Source: Leifsonia sp. C5G2 (GTDB taxonomy: Bacteria > Actinomycetota > Actinomycetes > Actinomycetales > Microbacteriaceae). Taken from it: 64,000 bases of DNA. The notes under the pieces are model-generated. The model searched no databases, was not told the DNA's origin, and saw nothing but the letters and a program-made list of their open reading frames with translations. The position numbers and the translations under genes are program-made. Numbering within the stretch: position 1 is the first letter of the stretch; every line of letters starts with the position of its first letter. The stretch lies in assembly GCF_013359685.1 (NCBI RefSeq), contig NZ_JABFMV010000002.1:1-64000 (forward strand), given 5' to 3'. Positions 8,793-17,591 of the stretch are shown piece after piece.

Positions 8793-10226
8793 TCAGCCCG
8801 CGACGGGGTGGAACGCGACGCGTCCGGTCGCGATATCCGCCGCCGTCACGGTGAGGCGGATGCGGTCCCCGGGCTGCACGCCGTCGGGGCGCGGCGCCGA
8901 GGCGCTGACCGCCGGGTCGTCCAGTTGCACGAGCACGCCGCCGTTGCGCACCGCGAGCACGGTCGCGTCGACCACCGACCCGATCCGGGAGCTCAGCAGC
9001 GCGGCCTCGACGCGGTCGAGCGCGCCTGTGACGACCTGCGACGCCAGCCGGGACGAATTCCCCATGATCGCCGGAAGCTCACCGAGCGACGCGCGTGCCC
9101 AGTCCGGGACCGGCGTCCCGGAGCACAGGGCCTCGCAGATCACCAGGCCCCAGCGATCCACGAGGCGGCGCAGGGGAGCGGTGACGTGCGCGTACGGCGC
9201 GGCGATCGCCGACTGCTGCGGGTCGGCCGGCGCCTCGCCGTCCATGGCCACGTAGCCCGCGCCGCGGAACAGCGCCGTCGCCGCCTGGAGCACCGCTGCG
9301 GCCCGCGGATGGTCGGCGTCCAGCGTCCGCAGGTACTCCCCGTACGGCACGCCCTCGAGCCACGGGAGACCGAGGGCGACGGTCTGGATGCGGAAGGCGC
9401 GGAACGCCTCCTCATCCGGCGCCGGCATGGTGCGCAGGATGCCGATGCGCGCGTCGAGCATCATCTGTGCCGCCACCATGCCGGTGAGGAGCGAGAGCTG
9501 GGCGTTCCAGGACTCCACCGGGAGGACGGTGCGACGCTCCAGCGTGTAGACGCCGTCGCGCACCACGACCTCCTCCTCCGGGGCGTTGAGGCTGGCGCCG
9601 CCGCGCTCCCGCTCGTACGCGATGCGCGCCTCGCCGACCTCGCGCAGCAGACGCAGCTCCTCGGGCGCGCTGCCGTCGTCGATCGCGGCCTGCGCCTCGG
9701 CGTAGTCCCACTGCCGGCGGGAGCGGATGCGCGCCCGCGACACGGTGGCGCCGGTCGTATGGCCGTCGGCGCCGAGGCGGATGTCCCAGACGAAGGCGGA
9801 GCGCTCGACGTCCGGGAGGAGGGAGGCGGCGTCCTCGCCGATCACGTCGGGGTGGAGGGGGACGCGGCCGTCGGGCGCGTAGACGGTCTGACCGCGGCGG
9901 CGGGCCTCCGTGTCCACGGCGCCGGTGGGCGTCACGAAGGCGGGGACGTCGGCGATCGCGTACCGCACGCGGTGACCGTCGGCCGTGCGCTCCAGGTGCA
10001 GCGCCTGGTCGAGGTCGGTCGATCCGGCCGGGTCGACGGTCAGGAACGGCACGCCGGTGAGGTCGGTCTCCGGCAGCGGGCGCCGTGCCGCGGCCGCAGC
10101 GGCTTCGGCCTCGACCTCGGGCGGGAAGGCGTCCGGGAGCCGCAGCTCGCGGCGGAGCGCGGCGAGGGAGGCGGCGAGGGGCGCCGAGGCGGGGGAGGGG
10201 GCGACGCGGGTGCGGCGGTCGGGCAT
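8793..10226 (-). CDS. RNB-domain ribonuclease (RNase II/R family)
   Basis: A 477-residue RNase II-family exoribonuclease, expected to degrade RNA 3' to 5' to mononucleotides. The catalytic RNB domain starts with VDPAGSTDLDQAL, whose acidic residues D65, D71 and D73 fit the magnesium-binding DxxxxxDxDDA pattern of the family. It continues through YAIADVPAFV and the late GNSSRLASQV region. The last 75 residues look like a small S1-like beta domain (GDRIRLTVTAADIATGR). There are no N-terminal cold-shock domains of the kind seen in RNase II or RNase R, so this is the short actinobacterial form. The ATG has TAGGGT six bases upstream. It is divergent from proS with a 120-base gap. Confidence 0.9.
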   Translation of the reverse strand: MPDRRTRVAPSPASAPLAASLAALRRELRLPDAFPPEVEAEAAAAAARRPLPETDLTGVPFLTVDPAGSTDLDQALHLERTADGHRVRYAIADVPAFVTPTGAVDTEARRRGQTVYAPDGRVPLHPDVIGEDAASLLPDVERSAFVWDIRLGADGHTTGATVSRARIRSRRQWDYAEAQAAIDDGSAPEELRLLREVGEARIAYERERGGASLNAPEEEVVVRDGVYTLERRTVLPVESWNAQLSLLTGMVAAQMMLDARIGILRTMPAPDEEAFRAFRIQTVALGLPWLEGVPYGEYLRTLDADHPRAAAVLQAATALFRGAGYVAMDGEAPADPQQSAIAAPYAHVTAPLRRLVDRWGLVICEALCSGTPVPDWARASLGELPAIMGNSSRLASQVVTGALDRVEAALLSSRIGSVVDATVLAVRNGGVLVQLDDPAVSASAPRPDGVQPGDRIRLTVTAADIATGRVAFHPVAG

Positions 10227-10232
10227 GCCGCC

Positions 10233-10238
10233 ACCCTA
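10233..10238 (-). promoter_or_regulatory. -10 element of the RNB nuclease gene
   Basis: TAGGGT on the minus strand, 6 nt before the ATG. Confidence 0.4.
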
Positions 10239-10334
10239 GCCCGGTGCTCCGACCGCCCTTTCCGTCCACAGCCGGGTCCGCCGCCGACGTATCCACCGAT
10301 CCGGCCCGCGCGTGGACGCGGCTCCTCCGCCCCA

Positions 10335-10340
10335 TAAACT
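10335..10340 (+). promoter_or_regulatory. promoter of proS
   Basis: TAAACT, 6 nt before the GTG at 10347. GTGGAC at 10312-10317 is a possible -35 with a 17-bp spacer. Confidence 0.45.
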
Positions 10341-10346
10341 GGGACG

Positions 10347-12113
10347 GTGCCTACACGCTTGACCAACTACTTCCTCCGCACCCTCCGTGAAGACCCCTCC
10401 GACGCCGAGGTGACCAGCCACCGGCTGCTCGTCCGCGCCGGCTACATCCGGCGCCAGGCGCCGGGCGTCTTCGCCTGGCTGCCGCTCGGGTTGCGGGTGA
10501 AGGAGAAGATCGAGCGCATCATCCGCGAGGAGATGACGGCCGCCGGTGCGCACGAGGTGCACTTCCCCGCCCTGCTGCCGCGGGAGCCCTACGAGGCCAC
10601 CGGCCGGTGGGACGAGTACGGCGACGCGCTGTTCCGCCTGCAGGACCGCAAGGGCGCCGACTACCTCCTGGCGCCGACGCACGAGGAGGTCTTCACGCTC
10701 CTCGTCAAAGACCTCTACTCGTCCTATAAAGACCTGCCCCTGACGATCTTCCAGATCCAGGACAAGTACCGCGACGAGGCGCGTCCGCGCGCCGGCCTGC
10801 TGCGCGGCCGCGAGTTCACGATGAAGGACGCCTACTCGTTCGACTACACGGACGAGGGGCTCGATACGAGCTATCTGGCGCAGCGCGACGCGTACGAGCG
10901 CATCTTCACGCGGCTCGGGCTGTCGTACGTGATCGTGCAGGCCGACGCGGGCGCCATGGGCGGATCGCGCTCGGAGGAGTTCCTGCACCCGACCCCGGTC
11001 GGCGAAGACACGTTCGTGCGCTCGCCCGGCGGGTACGCAGCCAACGTCGAGGCCTTCACGACCCTCGCGCCTCCCGCGCGCTCCTACGAGAAGCTCACCC
11101 CGCAGGAGGTGCTCGACACGCCGGGAACGCCGACCATCGCCACGCTTGTCGAGCTGGCGAACGAGAAGCACCCGCGTCCCGACGGCCGCTCCTGGACGGC
11201 GGCGGACACGCTCAAGAACGTGGTGCTCGCCCTGACCAACCTCGACGGCACGCGCGAGCTCGTCGTCGTGGGCCTGCCCGGCGATCGCGAGGTCGACCTC
11301 AAGCGTGCCGAGGTCGCCTTCGCCCCTGCGGAGGTCGACGCGGCCACGGACGAGGACTTCGCGAAGCACCCCGGCCTGGTGAAGGGCTACATCGGTCCCT
11401 GGTCGGCCGAGGGCGCCGTGCTCGGCGAGAAGTCGGCGACGGGCATCCGCTACGTCGTCGACCCGCGCGTGGTCGACGGCTCCGGTTGGATCACGGGCGC
11501 GAACATCGAGGGCAAGCATGTCTTCGGCCTCGTCGCCGGCCGCGACTTCGGCTGGGACGGCGTCGTCGAGGTCGCCGAGGTGAAGCCCGGCGACCCCGCG
11601 CCCGACGGGTCCGGTCCGGTGGAGCTGGCGCGCGGCATGGAGATCGGGCACGTCTTCCAGCTCGGCCGCAAGTACGCAGACGCCCTGGGGCTCAAGGTGC
11701 TGGACGAGAACGGCAAGCTCGTCACGGTGACCATGGGGTCCTACGGCATCGGCGTGACCCGCATCCTCGCGATCCTCGCCGAGGAGAACAACGACGACCG
11801 CGGCCTGGTCTGGCCGGAGTCCGTCGCGCCGTTCGACGTGCACGTGGTGGCGACCGGACGCGACGAGGCCGCCTACGAGCTGGCCGAGGAGGTCATCGCC
11901 CAGCTGGAGGACGCCCGTCTCGACGTCCTCTACGACGACCGCCCCAAGGTGTCTCCGGGCGTCAAGTTCGGCGATGCGGAGCTCATCGGGGTCCCGCGCG
12001 TGCTCGTGGTGGGCCGCGGCGCGGCGCAGGGCGAGGTCGAGCTCTGGAACCGCCGCACCGGCGACCGGCGCACGCTGCCGGTCGCGGAGGCGGTCGCCGA
12101 GCTCACCGCATAG
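10347..12113 (+). CDS. proS: prolyl-tRNA synthetase, bacterial type
   Basis: A 588-residue class II synthetase that charges tRNA-Pro. The core starts at residue 1 with [15 protein letters not shown]. Motif 1 lies around [11 protein letters not shown] and motif 2 around [21 protein letters not shown]. Motif 3 is [20 protein letters not shown], followed by the anticodon-binding domain with [16 protein letters not shown]. The roughly 180-residue insertion between motifs 2 and 3 is the editing (INS) domain that removes mischarged alanine, typical of the bacterial-type enzyme. The GTG start is six bases from the -10. A strong stem-loop directly after the stop separates it from the convergent FUSC gene. 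Confidence 0.97.
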   Translation: MPTRLTNYFLRTLREDPSDAEVTSHRLLVRAGYIRRQAPGVFAWLPLGLRVKEKIERIIREEMTAAGAHEVHFPALLPREPYEATGRWDEYGDALFRLQDRKGADYLLAPTHEEVFTLLVKDLYSSYKDLPLTIFQIQDKYRDEARPRAGLLRGREFTMKDAYSFDYTDEGLDTSYLAQRDAYERIFTRLGLSYVIVQADAGAMGGSRSEEFLHPTPVGEDTFVRSPGGYAANVEAFTTLAPPARSYEKLTPQEVLDTPGTPTIATLVELANEKHPRPDGRSWTAADTLKNVVLALTNLDGTRELVVVGLPGDREVDLKRAEVAFAPAEVDAATDEDFAKHPGLVKGYIGPWSAEGAVLGEKSATGIRYVVDPRVVDGSGWITGANIEGKHVFGLVAGRDFGWDGVVEVAEVKPGDPAPDGSGPVELARGMEIGHVFQLGRKYADALGLKVLDENGKLVTVTMGSYGIGVTRILAILAEENNDDRGLVWPESVAPFDVHVVATGRDEAAYELAEEVIAQLEDARLDVLYDDRPKVSPGVKFGDAELIGVPRVLVVGRGAAQGEVELWNRRTGDRRTLPVAEAVAELTA

Positions 12114-12121
12114 CGCATCGC

Positions 12122-12152
12122 GTCGAGTGGCGACGAGATGTCACCACTCGAC
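12122..12152. terminator. bidirectional stem-loop after proS
   Basis: 13-base arms at 12122-12134 and 12140-12152 pair with one G-U and a 5-base loop (GAGAT), between the convergent proS and FUSC genes. No T run follows, as is usual at high GC. Confidence 0.65.
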
Positions 12153-12159
12153 GGCCGGG

Positions 12160-13254
12160 TCATGCTGTGGAGGCGTCGTCGCCGGCGATCTCGACGTGGA
12201 TGCGACGGAGGTCCTCCACCAGGGAACCGATCAGCACCCAGTGGCGCGGGTCCGGGGTGGCGATGGTGAGCGGGGCGGTGAGCACCGGCACGCCTGCCGT
12301 CTCCGTTCCGGGCTCGACGACAGGCTCGTCGGGGTCGCGCGCCAGCAGCCGCAGGTCGTGCGCCGCCCGATGGAGCTCGTCGGCGATCGCATGGATGGTC
12401 GGCTCCGCCGCCAGGCTGTCATCGTAATGGTCGTGATACGCGCGAGTCATCCCGAGCGTGCGGTTGATCAGCGGACGCAGCCGGTCGAACAGCTGCTGGT
12501 CGTGGTCGAGGTACACCCGGTGCTTGCGCTGCCGCGGATTCAGCGACAGGCTCTCGTCCGCCGCGGTGATCGCACTCTGCGCCTTGGTCTCCATCGGCCG
12601 CAGCAGGCGCGCCTCGATGAGCAGCGCATCCAGGTCGGCCCGGGTGTGCTCGGTCGTGAGAGCCGACCCGAGACGGTCGAGGGTGGACGCGATCTCCGTC
12701 CCCAGCGCCAGCACGGCCTGCCGGGCCGGCGCGGTCAGCACCGGGGGGACGATCGCGACGTTCACGACCACCCCGATCGCAGCGCCGATCACCGTCTCCA
12801 CAATGCGTGCGAGCGCGTACTGCGGGTCGGAAGCGCCGATCGCGAGCACCAGCATCGCCGTGATCGGCACCTGATTCGCGGTGCCGGGCGTCAGCTTCAG
12901 CGCCCAGGCGAGCAGCACCGACACCACGACCGCCAGCAGCACGATCCAGCTGTTCGTCCCGAACGCCAGCCCGATCAGGTACGCGACCACCACACCGACG
13001 ATCACCCCGATCGAACGCTCGATGGCGCGCCCGACGGACTGGTTCACACTCGGCTGCACCACGAGCAGCGCCGCGATCGTCGCGAACACCGGCAGCTCGC
13101 CGTGCACGAACAGGCTGGCCGCCGCCCAGGCGAGGATCATCGCGACCGCCGTCTTCACGACCTGCAGGAACGGCGCGCGCGACGTCGCCCGGATGGTCGT
13201 CGGGAGGGCTATCGCCGCGGGGAGCCGGCGGGCCGTCGAGCTGTTGCGTGCCAC
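12160..13254 (-). CDS. FUSC family (aromatic acid exporter-like) membrane protein
   Basis: A 364-residue membrane protein. About six hydrophobic segments fall in residues 25-170, with recognisable ArAE/FUSC features: FATIAALLVVQPSVNQSVGRAIERSIGV and the later ALARIVETVIGAAIGVVVN. The C-terminal half (about 175-364) is cytoplasmic and helical, with a conserved-looking TKAQSAITAADESLSLNPRQRKH segment. Family relatives export aromatic carboxylates, but the substrate of this one is unknown. The GTG start is six bases from TAGCGT. It stands alone between convergent proS and the co-directional AlkZ-like gene, with no membrane fusion protein beside it. Confidence 0.85.
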   Translation of the reverse strand: MARNSSTARRLPAAIALPTTIRATSRAPFLQVVKTAVAMILAWAAASLFVHGELPVFATIAALLVVQPSVNQSVGRAIERSIGVIVGVVVAYLIGLAFGTNSWIVLLAVVVSVLLAWALKLTPGTANQVPITAMLVLAIGASDPQYALARIVETVIGAAIGVVVNVAIVPPVLTAPARQAVLALGTEIASTLDRLGSALTTEHTRADLDALLIEARLLRPMETKAQSAITAADESLSLNPRQRKHRVYLDHDQQLFDRLRPLINRTLGMTRAYHDHYDDSLAAEPTIHAIADELHRAAHDLRLLARDPDEPVVEPGTETAGVPVLTAPLTIATPDPRHWVLIGSLVEDLRRIHVEIAGDDASTA

Positions 13255-13260
13255 CCCCCA

Positions 13261-13266
13261 ACGCTA
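13261..13266 (-). promoter_or_regulatory. -10 element of the FUSC gene
   Basis: TAGCGT on the minus strand, 6 nt before the GTG. Confidence 0.4.
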
Positions 13267-13301
13267 CCCGGCGACGTCAGGCCGGAGGTGTGTCGCCACC
13301 A

Positions 13302-14393
13302 TCAGCTGGCCGCGAAGTGGGCGTACTCGGCCGCCGCGCGGTCGAGCCGTGCCCGGCGCACGCCACTGAGGTCGCCGAACGGCTGTGGCACAGCACGGCC
13401 GTTCTCGCGGCGCCACGTGCCGACCACGCGGCCTCCGGCGACGATGATCGGCTGGAAGACGCCGTTGCCGCCGGGCACGATGAGCTCGACGTGGTCCTCG
13501 TCGAGGATAAGGGAGCGGTCCCGGTAGCCGAGCAGATACTCGTCGAACGCCGGCAGCAGGTGCACCGCCTCGCGTTCCGCGCGCTTGGCAGGCCTGGCCG
13601 CCGCACGATCCGCGAGCTCGGCGGTCACCAGATACTCGACGCCGTCGACATCGAGCGTGGTGAGCGCGTCGCCGAGGAGGGCACGGGCCGTCTTCGCGCC
13701 GCCGACGGTCCCCTTGATCCACCAGACGAAGTCGCGCACTGTGGCCGGTCCGTGGCCGGCGAGGTAGCGCAGGAGGTACCGGGCGATCGCCTCGTCCGGC
13801 TCCAGCGGAGGCGGAGCGGGAGCCCACTCGTCGAGCAGCACCAGCGCCTGCGACGGGTTGCCGTTGCCCGCGCGCACGACCGGACCCCAGCACAGCAGTC
13901 CCGTCTGTGCGAGGTAGTAGATCAGGTGGTAGCCGCGCTGGCCGGTCGTCGCGATGCCCGCGCGCTCCCACACCCCCATCAGGTCGGCGCGGCCGATGCT
14001 GCGGCCGCCGGAGAGCACGCCCGTCACCACCTCGGCGGCGTGAGCGAAGTCGGCCGACGTCAGCCCCAGCTGCTCCTGGCGGCGCCCCAGACCGGCCACC
14101 ATCCGGTCCATGGTGACCGAGAGCATCCAGCGCAGGTCCTCCGGCGGCACGAAGTGCAGGGTGCCGCGCATGGGCCAGGAACGGATGACGCTGCCGGCAT
14201 CGAGGGCGGCGAGAACGTCGGACCGACCCGACGCCTCGGAGCGCAGGGCCAGCGCCCAGCAGCCGGCGGCGAAGTCCTGCCCCTGGACGGCCAGCATGCG
14301 GCGCGTCACAGCCGCAGGGGCCGGCTCGCGCGGGCTGTCGATCGCCTGCGCGACACGGCGCATCCGGAGCAGGTCGGCGCGGCTGGCTCGCAT
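13302..14393 (-). CDS. AlkZ-like DNA glycosylase, winged-helix protein
   Basis: A 363-residue protein of the winged helix DNA-binding (HTH_42) family, which includes the crosslink glycosylases AlkZ and YcaQ. Near the N-terminus is AVQGQDFAAGCWAL with a Q-G-Q triad at 37-39, corresponding to the catalytic QxQ/QxD motif of the family. RSWPMRGTLHFV (71-82) is another family signature, and LLPAFDEYLLGYRDRS lies in the C-terminal part. The ATG chosen has CAGGAT ending six bases upstream; the frame is open further upstream but that part overlaps the App1 gene on the same strand. It would hydrolyse the N-glycosidic bond of alkylated purines, in the AlkZ-like subgroup whose lesion preferences vary. 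No self-resistance cluster is adjacent. Confidence 0.85.
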   Translation of the reverse strand: MRASRADLLRMRRVAQAIDSPREPAPAAVTRRMLAVQGQDFAAGCWALALRSEASGRSDVLAALDAGSVIRSWPMRGTLHFVPPEDLRWMLSVTMDRMVAGLGRRQEQLGLTSADFAHAAEVVTGVLSGGRSIGRADLMGVWERAGIATTGQRGYHLIYYLAQTGLLCWGPVVRAGNGNPSQALVLLDEWAPAPPPLEPDEAIARYLLRYLAGHGPATVRDFVWWIKGTVGGAKTARALLGDALTTLDVDGVEYLVTAELADRAAARPAKRAEREAVHLLPAFDEYLLGYRDRSLILDEDHVELIVPGGNGVFQPIIVAGGRVVGTWRRENGRAVPQPFGDLSGVRRARLDRAAAEYAHFAAS

Positions 14394-14399
14394 GACGCC

Positions 14400-14405
14400 A
14401 TCCTG
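14400..14405 (-). promoter_or_regulatory. -10 element of the AlkZ-like gene
   Basis: CAGGAT on the minus strand, 6 nt before the ATG; weaker than the TANNNT versions. Confidence 0.3.
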
Positions 14406-14440
14406 GCAGGCCCCACCGACACCGCGGTGCGGCGCCGGCG

Positions 14441-15541
14441 CTACGGGAGCAGGCCCAGCTCCCCGAGCTGCTCGCTCAGCCCGGCGCCGTCGGGCGCATA
14501 GACCCACGGCGCTCCCGACAGCTCGCTGTGCTTCTCCGCCTTCGAGCGCCCGCCCGCGAGCACGGCCTCGCCGCTGGAGAGCTGGCGGATGGCCACGGCC
14601 GACACGTTCTCCGGGTGCGCGACGGTGAACTCGCCGTAGAGGTCCTCGTCGTGCTGCCCGTCGTCCCCGATCAGCAGCCACTTGAGGCCGGGGAACTCCT
14701 GGGAGAGCCGCTCGAGGCTGGTGCGCTTGTGCTCGCGTCCGCTGCGGAACCAGCGGTCGTGCGTGGGCCCCCAGTCCGTCAGAAGCAGCGGGCCGGCGGG
14801 GAACAGGTTGCGCGAGAGGAACCGGCTGAGCGTCGGTGCGACGTTCCAGGCTCCGGTCGACAGGTAGATCACCGGGGTGCCCGGATGCGCGGAGGCCAGC
14901 CGCTCGAGCAGCACGGCCATGCCCGGCGTCGGAACGCGGGCATGCTCGTCGAGAACGAACGTGTTCCAGGCTGCGAGCAGGGGACGCGGCAGGGCCGTCA
15001 CCATGACGGTGTCGTCCACATCGGAGATCACTCCGAAGGTCGCTTTCGGGTCGACCACGAAGACGGGCGCCTCGAAGACGCGGGTCGACTCGGCGGTCGA
15101 CAGCCGCGCGGTGTGCCACCCCGGCGTGAGCTGGACCGGGATGACCGTGTCGATGACACCGCCGCGGTCGGTCACCACCTCGTGCCGCTCGCCCTCCACC
15201 TCCACGGTCACCGTCGTCTGGGCCAGCGGGACGCTGACGAACGAGCGCCAGCCGCGGATCGACTCCTCGCGCTTGCGGTGCAGCCGCTCCGCCCGCGAAC
15301 CGGGCCGCGGGTCCTTCGCCAGCACGACGCGCCCGAGGATGCGCACCCAGCTGGGCGACCCGTAGCCGGTGTAGGGCACGACCGTCGCCAGGAAGCCACG
15401 TTTCCGAGCCCGCCTCGCACGGAATTCGTGGAAGGCGTCCTCGATGCGCGCGGCCCGATGCATGATCGGCTCGACCGCTGCGCCGCGGCGGGAGGGGGAG
15501 TCGCCGGAGACGGGCTCGTGGCGCGATTCGGGGGAGGGCAT
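14441..15541 (-). CDS. App1-type phosphatase domain protein
   Basis: A protein of about 366 residues with the App1 phosphatidate phosphatase catalytic domain. The haloacid dehalogenase-like motif I is ISDVDDTVM (about 172-180) with the nucleophile and acid aspartates in DVDDT. A serine/threonine motif IYLSTGAWN, a lysine-containing EHKRTSLERL and the acidic GDDGQHDEDLY complete the site. The N-terminal part (about 30-165) is a beta-rich domain common to bacterial relatives. Family members dephosphorylate phosphatidate or related lipids, but bacterial substrates are unproven. The start is uncertain: MPSPES (15541) is used, MHRAARIED (15463) is equally reasonable, and none has a clear ribosome site. 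It is divergent from tetR across a palindrome. Confidence 0.8.
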   Translation of the reverse strand: MPSPESRHEPVSGDSPSRRGAAVEPIMHRAARIEDAFHEFRARRARKRGFLATVVPYTGYGSPSWVRILGRVVLAKDPRPGSRAERLHRKREESIRGWRSFVSVPLAQTTVTVEVEGERHEVVTDRGGVIDTVIPVQLTPGWHTARLSTAESTRVFEAPVFVVDPKATFGVISDVDDTVMVTALPRPLLAAWNTFVLDEHARVPTPGMAVLLERLASAHPGTPVIYLSTGAWNVAPTLSRFLSRNLFPAGPLLLTDWGPTHDRWFRSGREHKRTSLERLSQEFPGLKWLLIGDDGQHDEDLYGEFTVAHPENVSAVAIRQLSSGEAVLAGGRSKAEKHSELSGAPWVYAPDGAGLSEQLGELGLLP

Positions 15542-15583
15542 CTGATGTATTTTCTCATGGAGTGGAGGCGGGCACGAATGCAT

Positions 15584-15599
15584 CCCCCAGATCTGGGGG
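15584..15599. promoter_or_regulatory. perfect 16-bp palindrome between App1 and tetR
   Basis: CCCCCAGATCTGGGGG is identical on both strands and sits in the 201-base divergent gap, about 43 bases from the App1 start and 144 from tetR. It is a candidate TetR operator. I see no second copy nearby. Confidence 0.45.
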
Positions 15600-15742
15600 A
15601 CTTTTCTGCGGCGCGTCGAAGGCTAATGCCCAGCGGAAGTGAGGTTTCCCCGAATATGATTCACGGGAAGCGCGACGCTCACGACGTCGCCGGGCTGGGG
15701 ACCCGCACCACCACTTGTACGACTAGAGAAGGAGTCGCCCTC

Positions 15743-16399
15743 GTGCCCATCAATGATCTGGTCGCCGGGCAGAGCACCGTCGGAGCTCCGCTCGTCCGCA
15801 CGGAACCCATCCAGGAGCGCAGCGCCGCCCGGATCGACGCCCTGCTCGACGCGGCCGCGGCCGTCGTCGACGAGATCGGGTTCGACCGCCTCACGACCGC
15901 GATGGTCGCCGAGCGCGCCGGAGCGTCCATCGGAACGGTCTACCGCTACTTCCCCGACCGCATCGTCCTGCTCCAGGCCCTGCGCGACCGCGCACTGCTG
16001 CGCTACCGCCGCTCGGTCGTCGCGGCGATCGACGCCGAGTCGCCTGCGCACTGGTGGAACGCCGTCGAGTGCGCCATCGACGCCTTCGTCGGCATGTTCC
16101 GCACCGAGCCGGGCTTCCGTATCATCCGCTTCTCCGACGTCGAGCGCGCCGGGGTGCCGGAGGACGAGGTGGTCCGCCCGGTCGGCTTCGCGCAGCAGTT
16201 CGCCGAGATCCTGTCCGACGAGTACGGCCTTCCCTCGGGCGAGGAGCTGTCCTTCCGCCTCGAGGTCGTCGTCGAGATCATGGACTCCCTGATCAATCGA
16301 GCCTTCGTGGAGGACCCGGAGGGCGACGAGCGTTTCATCTCCGAGGCCCGCACCGTGGCCCGCGAGTACTTGGAGCGGCGCTTCGGCGACAACGCCTGA
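15743..16399 (+). CDS. TetR family transcriptional regulator
   Basis: A 218-residue regulator. The N-terminal helix-turn-helix is about residues 30-75: ARIDALLDAAAAVVDEIG, then TTAMVAERAGASIGTVYRYFPDR, the most conserved part of the family. The remainder is a helical ligand-binding and dimerisation domain. The GTG start is preceded by GAAGGAG eight bases away, so this transcript has a normal leader. It is divergent from the App1 phosphatase and 292 bases upstream of the osmoprotectant importer. Terminator-like hairpins lie between it and the importer. The ligand is unknown; control of the divergent App1 gene or of itself is more likely from layout than control of the importer. Confidence 0.88.
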   Translation: MPINDLVAGQSTVGAPLVRTEPIQERSAARIDALLDAAAAVVDEIGFDRLTTAMVAERAGASIGTVYRYFPDRIVLLQALRDRALLRYRRSVVAAIDAESPAHWWNAVECAIDAFVGMFRTEPGFRIIRFSDVERAGVPEDEVVRPVGFAQQFAEILSDEYGLPSGEELSFRLEVVVEIMDSLINRAFVEDPEGDERFISEARTVAREYLERRFGDNA

Positions 16400-16407
16400 C
16401 CGGTGTG

Positions 16408-16432
16408 CCCGCGTCCTCTCGTGGGACGCGGG
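16408..16432 (+). terminator. stem-loop after tetR
   Basis: Nine-base arms (16408-16416, 16424-16432) with a 7-base loop follow the tetR stop. The rest of 16400-16691 has a smaller repeat GGGCCT/AGGCCC at 16498-16511 and no coding potential I believe. The promoter of the importer must be here, but I could not fix it. Confidence 0.6.
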
Positions 16433-16691
16433 AATGTCGGTGGTCGGTGGCAGGTTGGCATCCACACGGGCGAGCGCTCCGAACAGAGGGCGTAGGCGGG
16501 CCTCAAGGCCCTCCGCACCGAACGCCACGACACCGAAGGGGGGCCGGCATGCGACCGACCCTGAGTGCCACAATTCGACGCATTCCGTTGCGTAATCGGC
16601 TCGACCCTGTTTGGCTGAAGACGATGGCCGACTCAGTCCCCGCACACCCGAGCGACTCCGAGCGCGCAGCACTCCCCAGTGGAGGGCTGTC

Positions 16692-17591
16692 GTGATCGAG
16701 TTCCGCGACGTGACGAAGCGCTTCCCCGACGGGACGCTGGCGGTCGACGACTTCTCGCTGGTGATCCCTTCGCGCAAGATCACCGTGCTGGTGGGCTCCT
16801 CCGGCAGCGGCAAGACGACCATCCTCCGGATGATCAACCGCATGGTCGACCCGACCTCCGGCGCGATCGAGATCGACGGAGAGGATGTGCTCTCCCTCGA
16901 GCCCGTCGCGCTCCGTCGCTCGATCGGGTACGTGATGCAGAACTCCGGCCTCCTCCCGCACCGAAAGGTCGTCGACAACATCGCGACGGTGCCGCTGCTC
17001 AAGGGCGTCAAGAAGAAGGAGGCGCGGCAGCGGGCGCTCGAACTGATGGACACGGTCGGCCTCGAGCGGTCGCTGGCCGACCGCTATCCGAGCCAGCTGT
17101 CCGGCGGCCAGCAGCAGCGCGTCGGCGTCGCACGCGGCCTCGCGGTCGACCCCAACATCCTGCTGATGGACGAGCCGTTCGGCGCGGTCGACCCCATCGT
17201 GCGCGACGACCTGCAGAACGAGCTGCTCCGGCTGCAGCGCGATCTCGGCAAGACCGTCGTCTTCGTGACGCACGACATCGACGAGGCGTTCAAGCTCGGC
17301 GACCAGGTCGTGATCTTCCGCAAGGGCGGGATCGTCGCGCAGAAGGGCACTCCGTCCGAAATCCTCGCCGACCCGGCCGACGACTTCGTCGCGTCGTTCA
17401 TCGGCGCGGAGCGCGGCCGGCGCGTCCTCCACGTGGAGCAGACGCCGACGGGCTCCGTGCTCGTCGACGACGACGGGCGCCCCGCGGGCGTCCTGTCCGG
17501 CGCGCCGACCGGCGGCGCCGTCCCCTTCGAGGCAAAGGCCGCGACCGTTCCGGTCGCGGGTGCTCCGGCGCAGGGTGAGGACGCGTCGTGA
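16692..17591 (+). CDS. osmoprotectant ABC transporter ATP-binding subunit
   Basis: A 299-residue ATPase energising uptake of glycine betaine, choline or related compatible solutes. Walker A is GSSGSGKTT (35-43), the signature LSGGQ is at 136-140, Walker B ILLMDEP is at 156-162 and the switch histidine is H194. The sequence is closest in style to the OpuCA/ProV group (RMINRMVDPTSG, HDIDEAFKLGD). The C-terminal 50 residues are a low-complexity tail. The two CBS domains that sense ionic strength in OpuCA are absent. The GTG start has GGAGGG upstream. It begins a four-gene unit with the next permease overlapping by four bases. Confidence 0.9.
   Translation: MIEFRDVTKRFPDGTLAVDDFSLVIPSRKITVLVGSSGSGKTTILRMINRMVDPTSGAIEIDGEDVLSLEPVALRRSIGYVMQNSGLLPHRKVVDNIATVPLLKGVKKKEARQRALELMDTVGLERSLADRYPSQLSGGQQQRVGVARGLAVDPNILLMDEPFGAVDPIVRDDLQNELLRLQRDLGKTVVFVTHDIDEAFKLGDQVVIFRKGGIVAQKGTPSEILADPADDFVASFIGAERGRRVLHVEQTPTGSVLVDDDGRPAGVLSGAPTGGAVPFEAKAATVPVAGAPAQGEDAS

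Noticed and set aside
9079-9363. Additional opposite-strand or alternate-frame ORF inside the RNB nuclease gene.
   Set aside because: Shadow of the nuclease frame with shuffled Arg/Ala/Gly composition.
14394-15119. N-terminal extension of the AlkZ-like protein.
   Set aside because: The extra frame overlaps the App1 gene and resembles its shadow; ATG 14393 has an appropriate -10.
16400-16691. Possible small ORFs or an RNA gene in the 292-base gap before the importer.
   Set aside because: Frames there have no ribosome sites or family similarity; only hairpins are visible.
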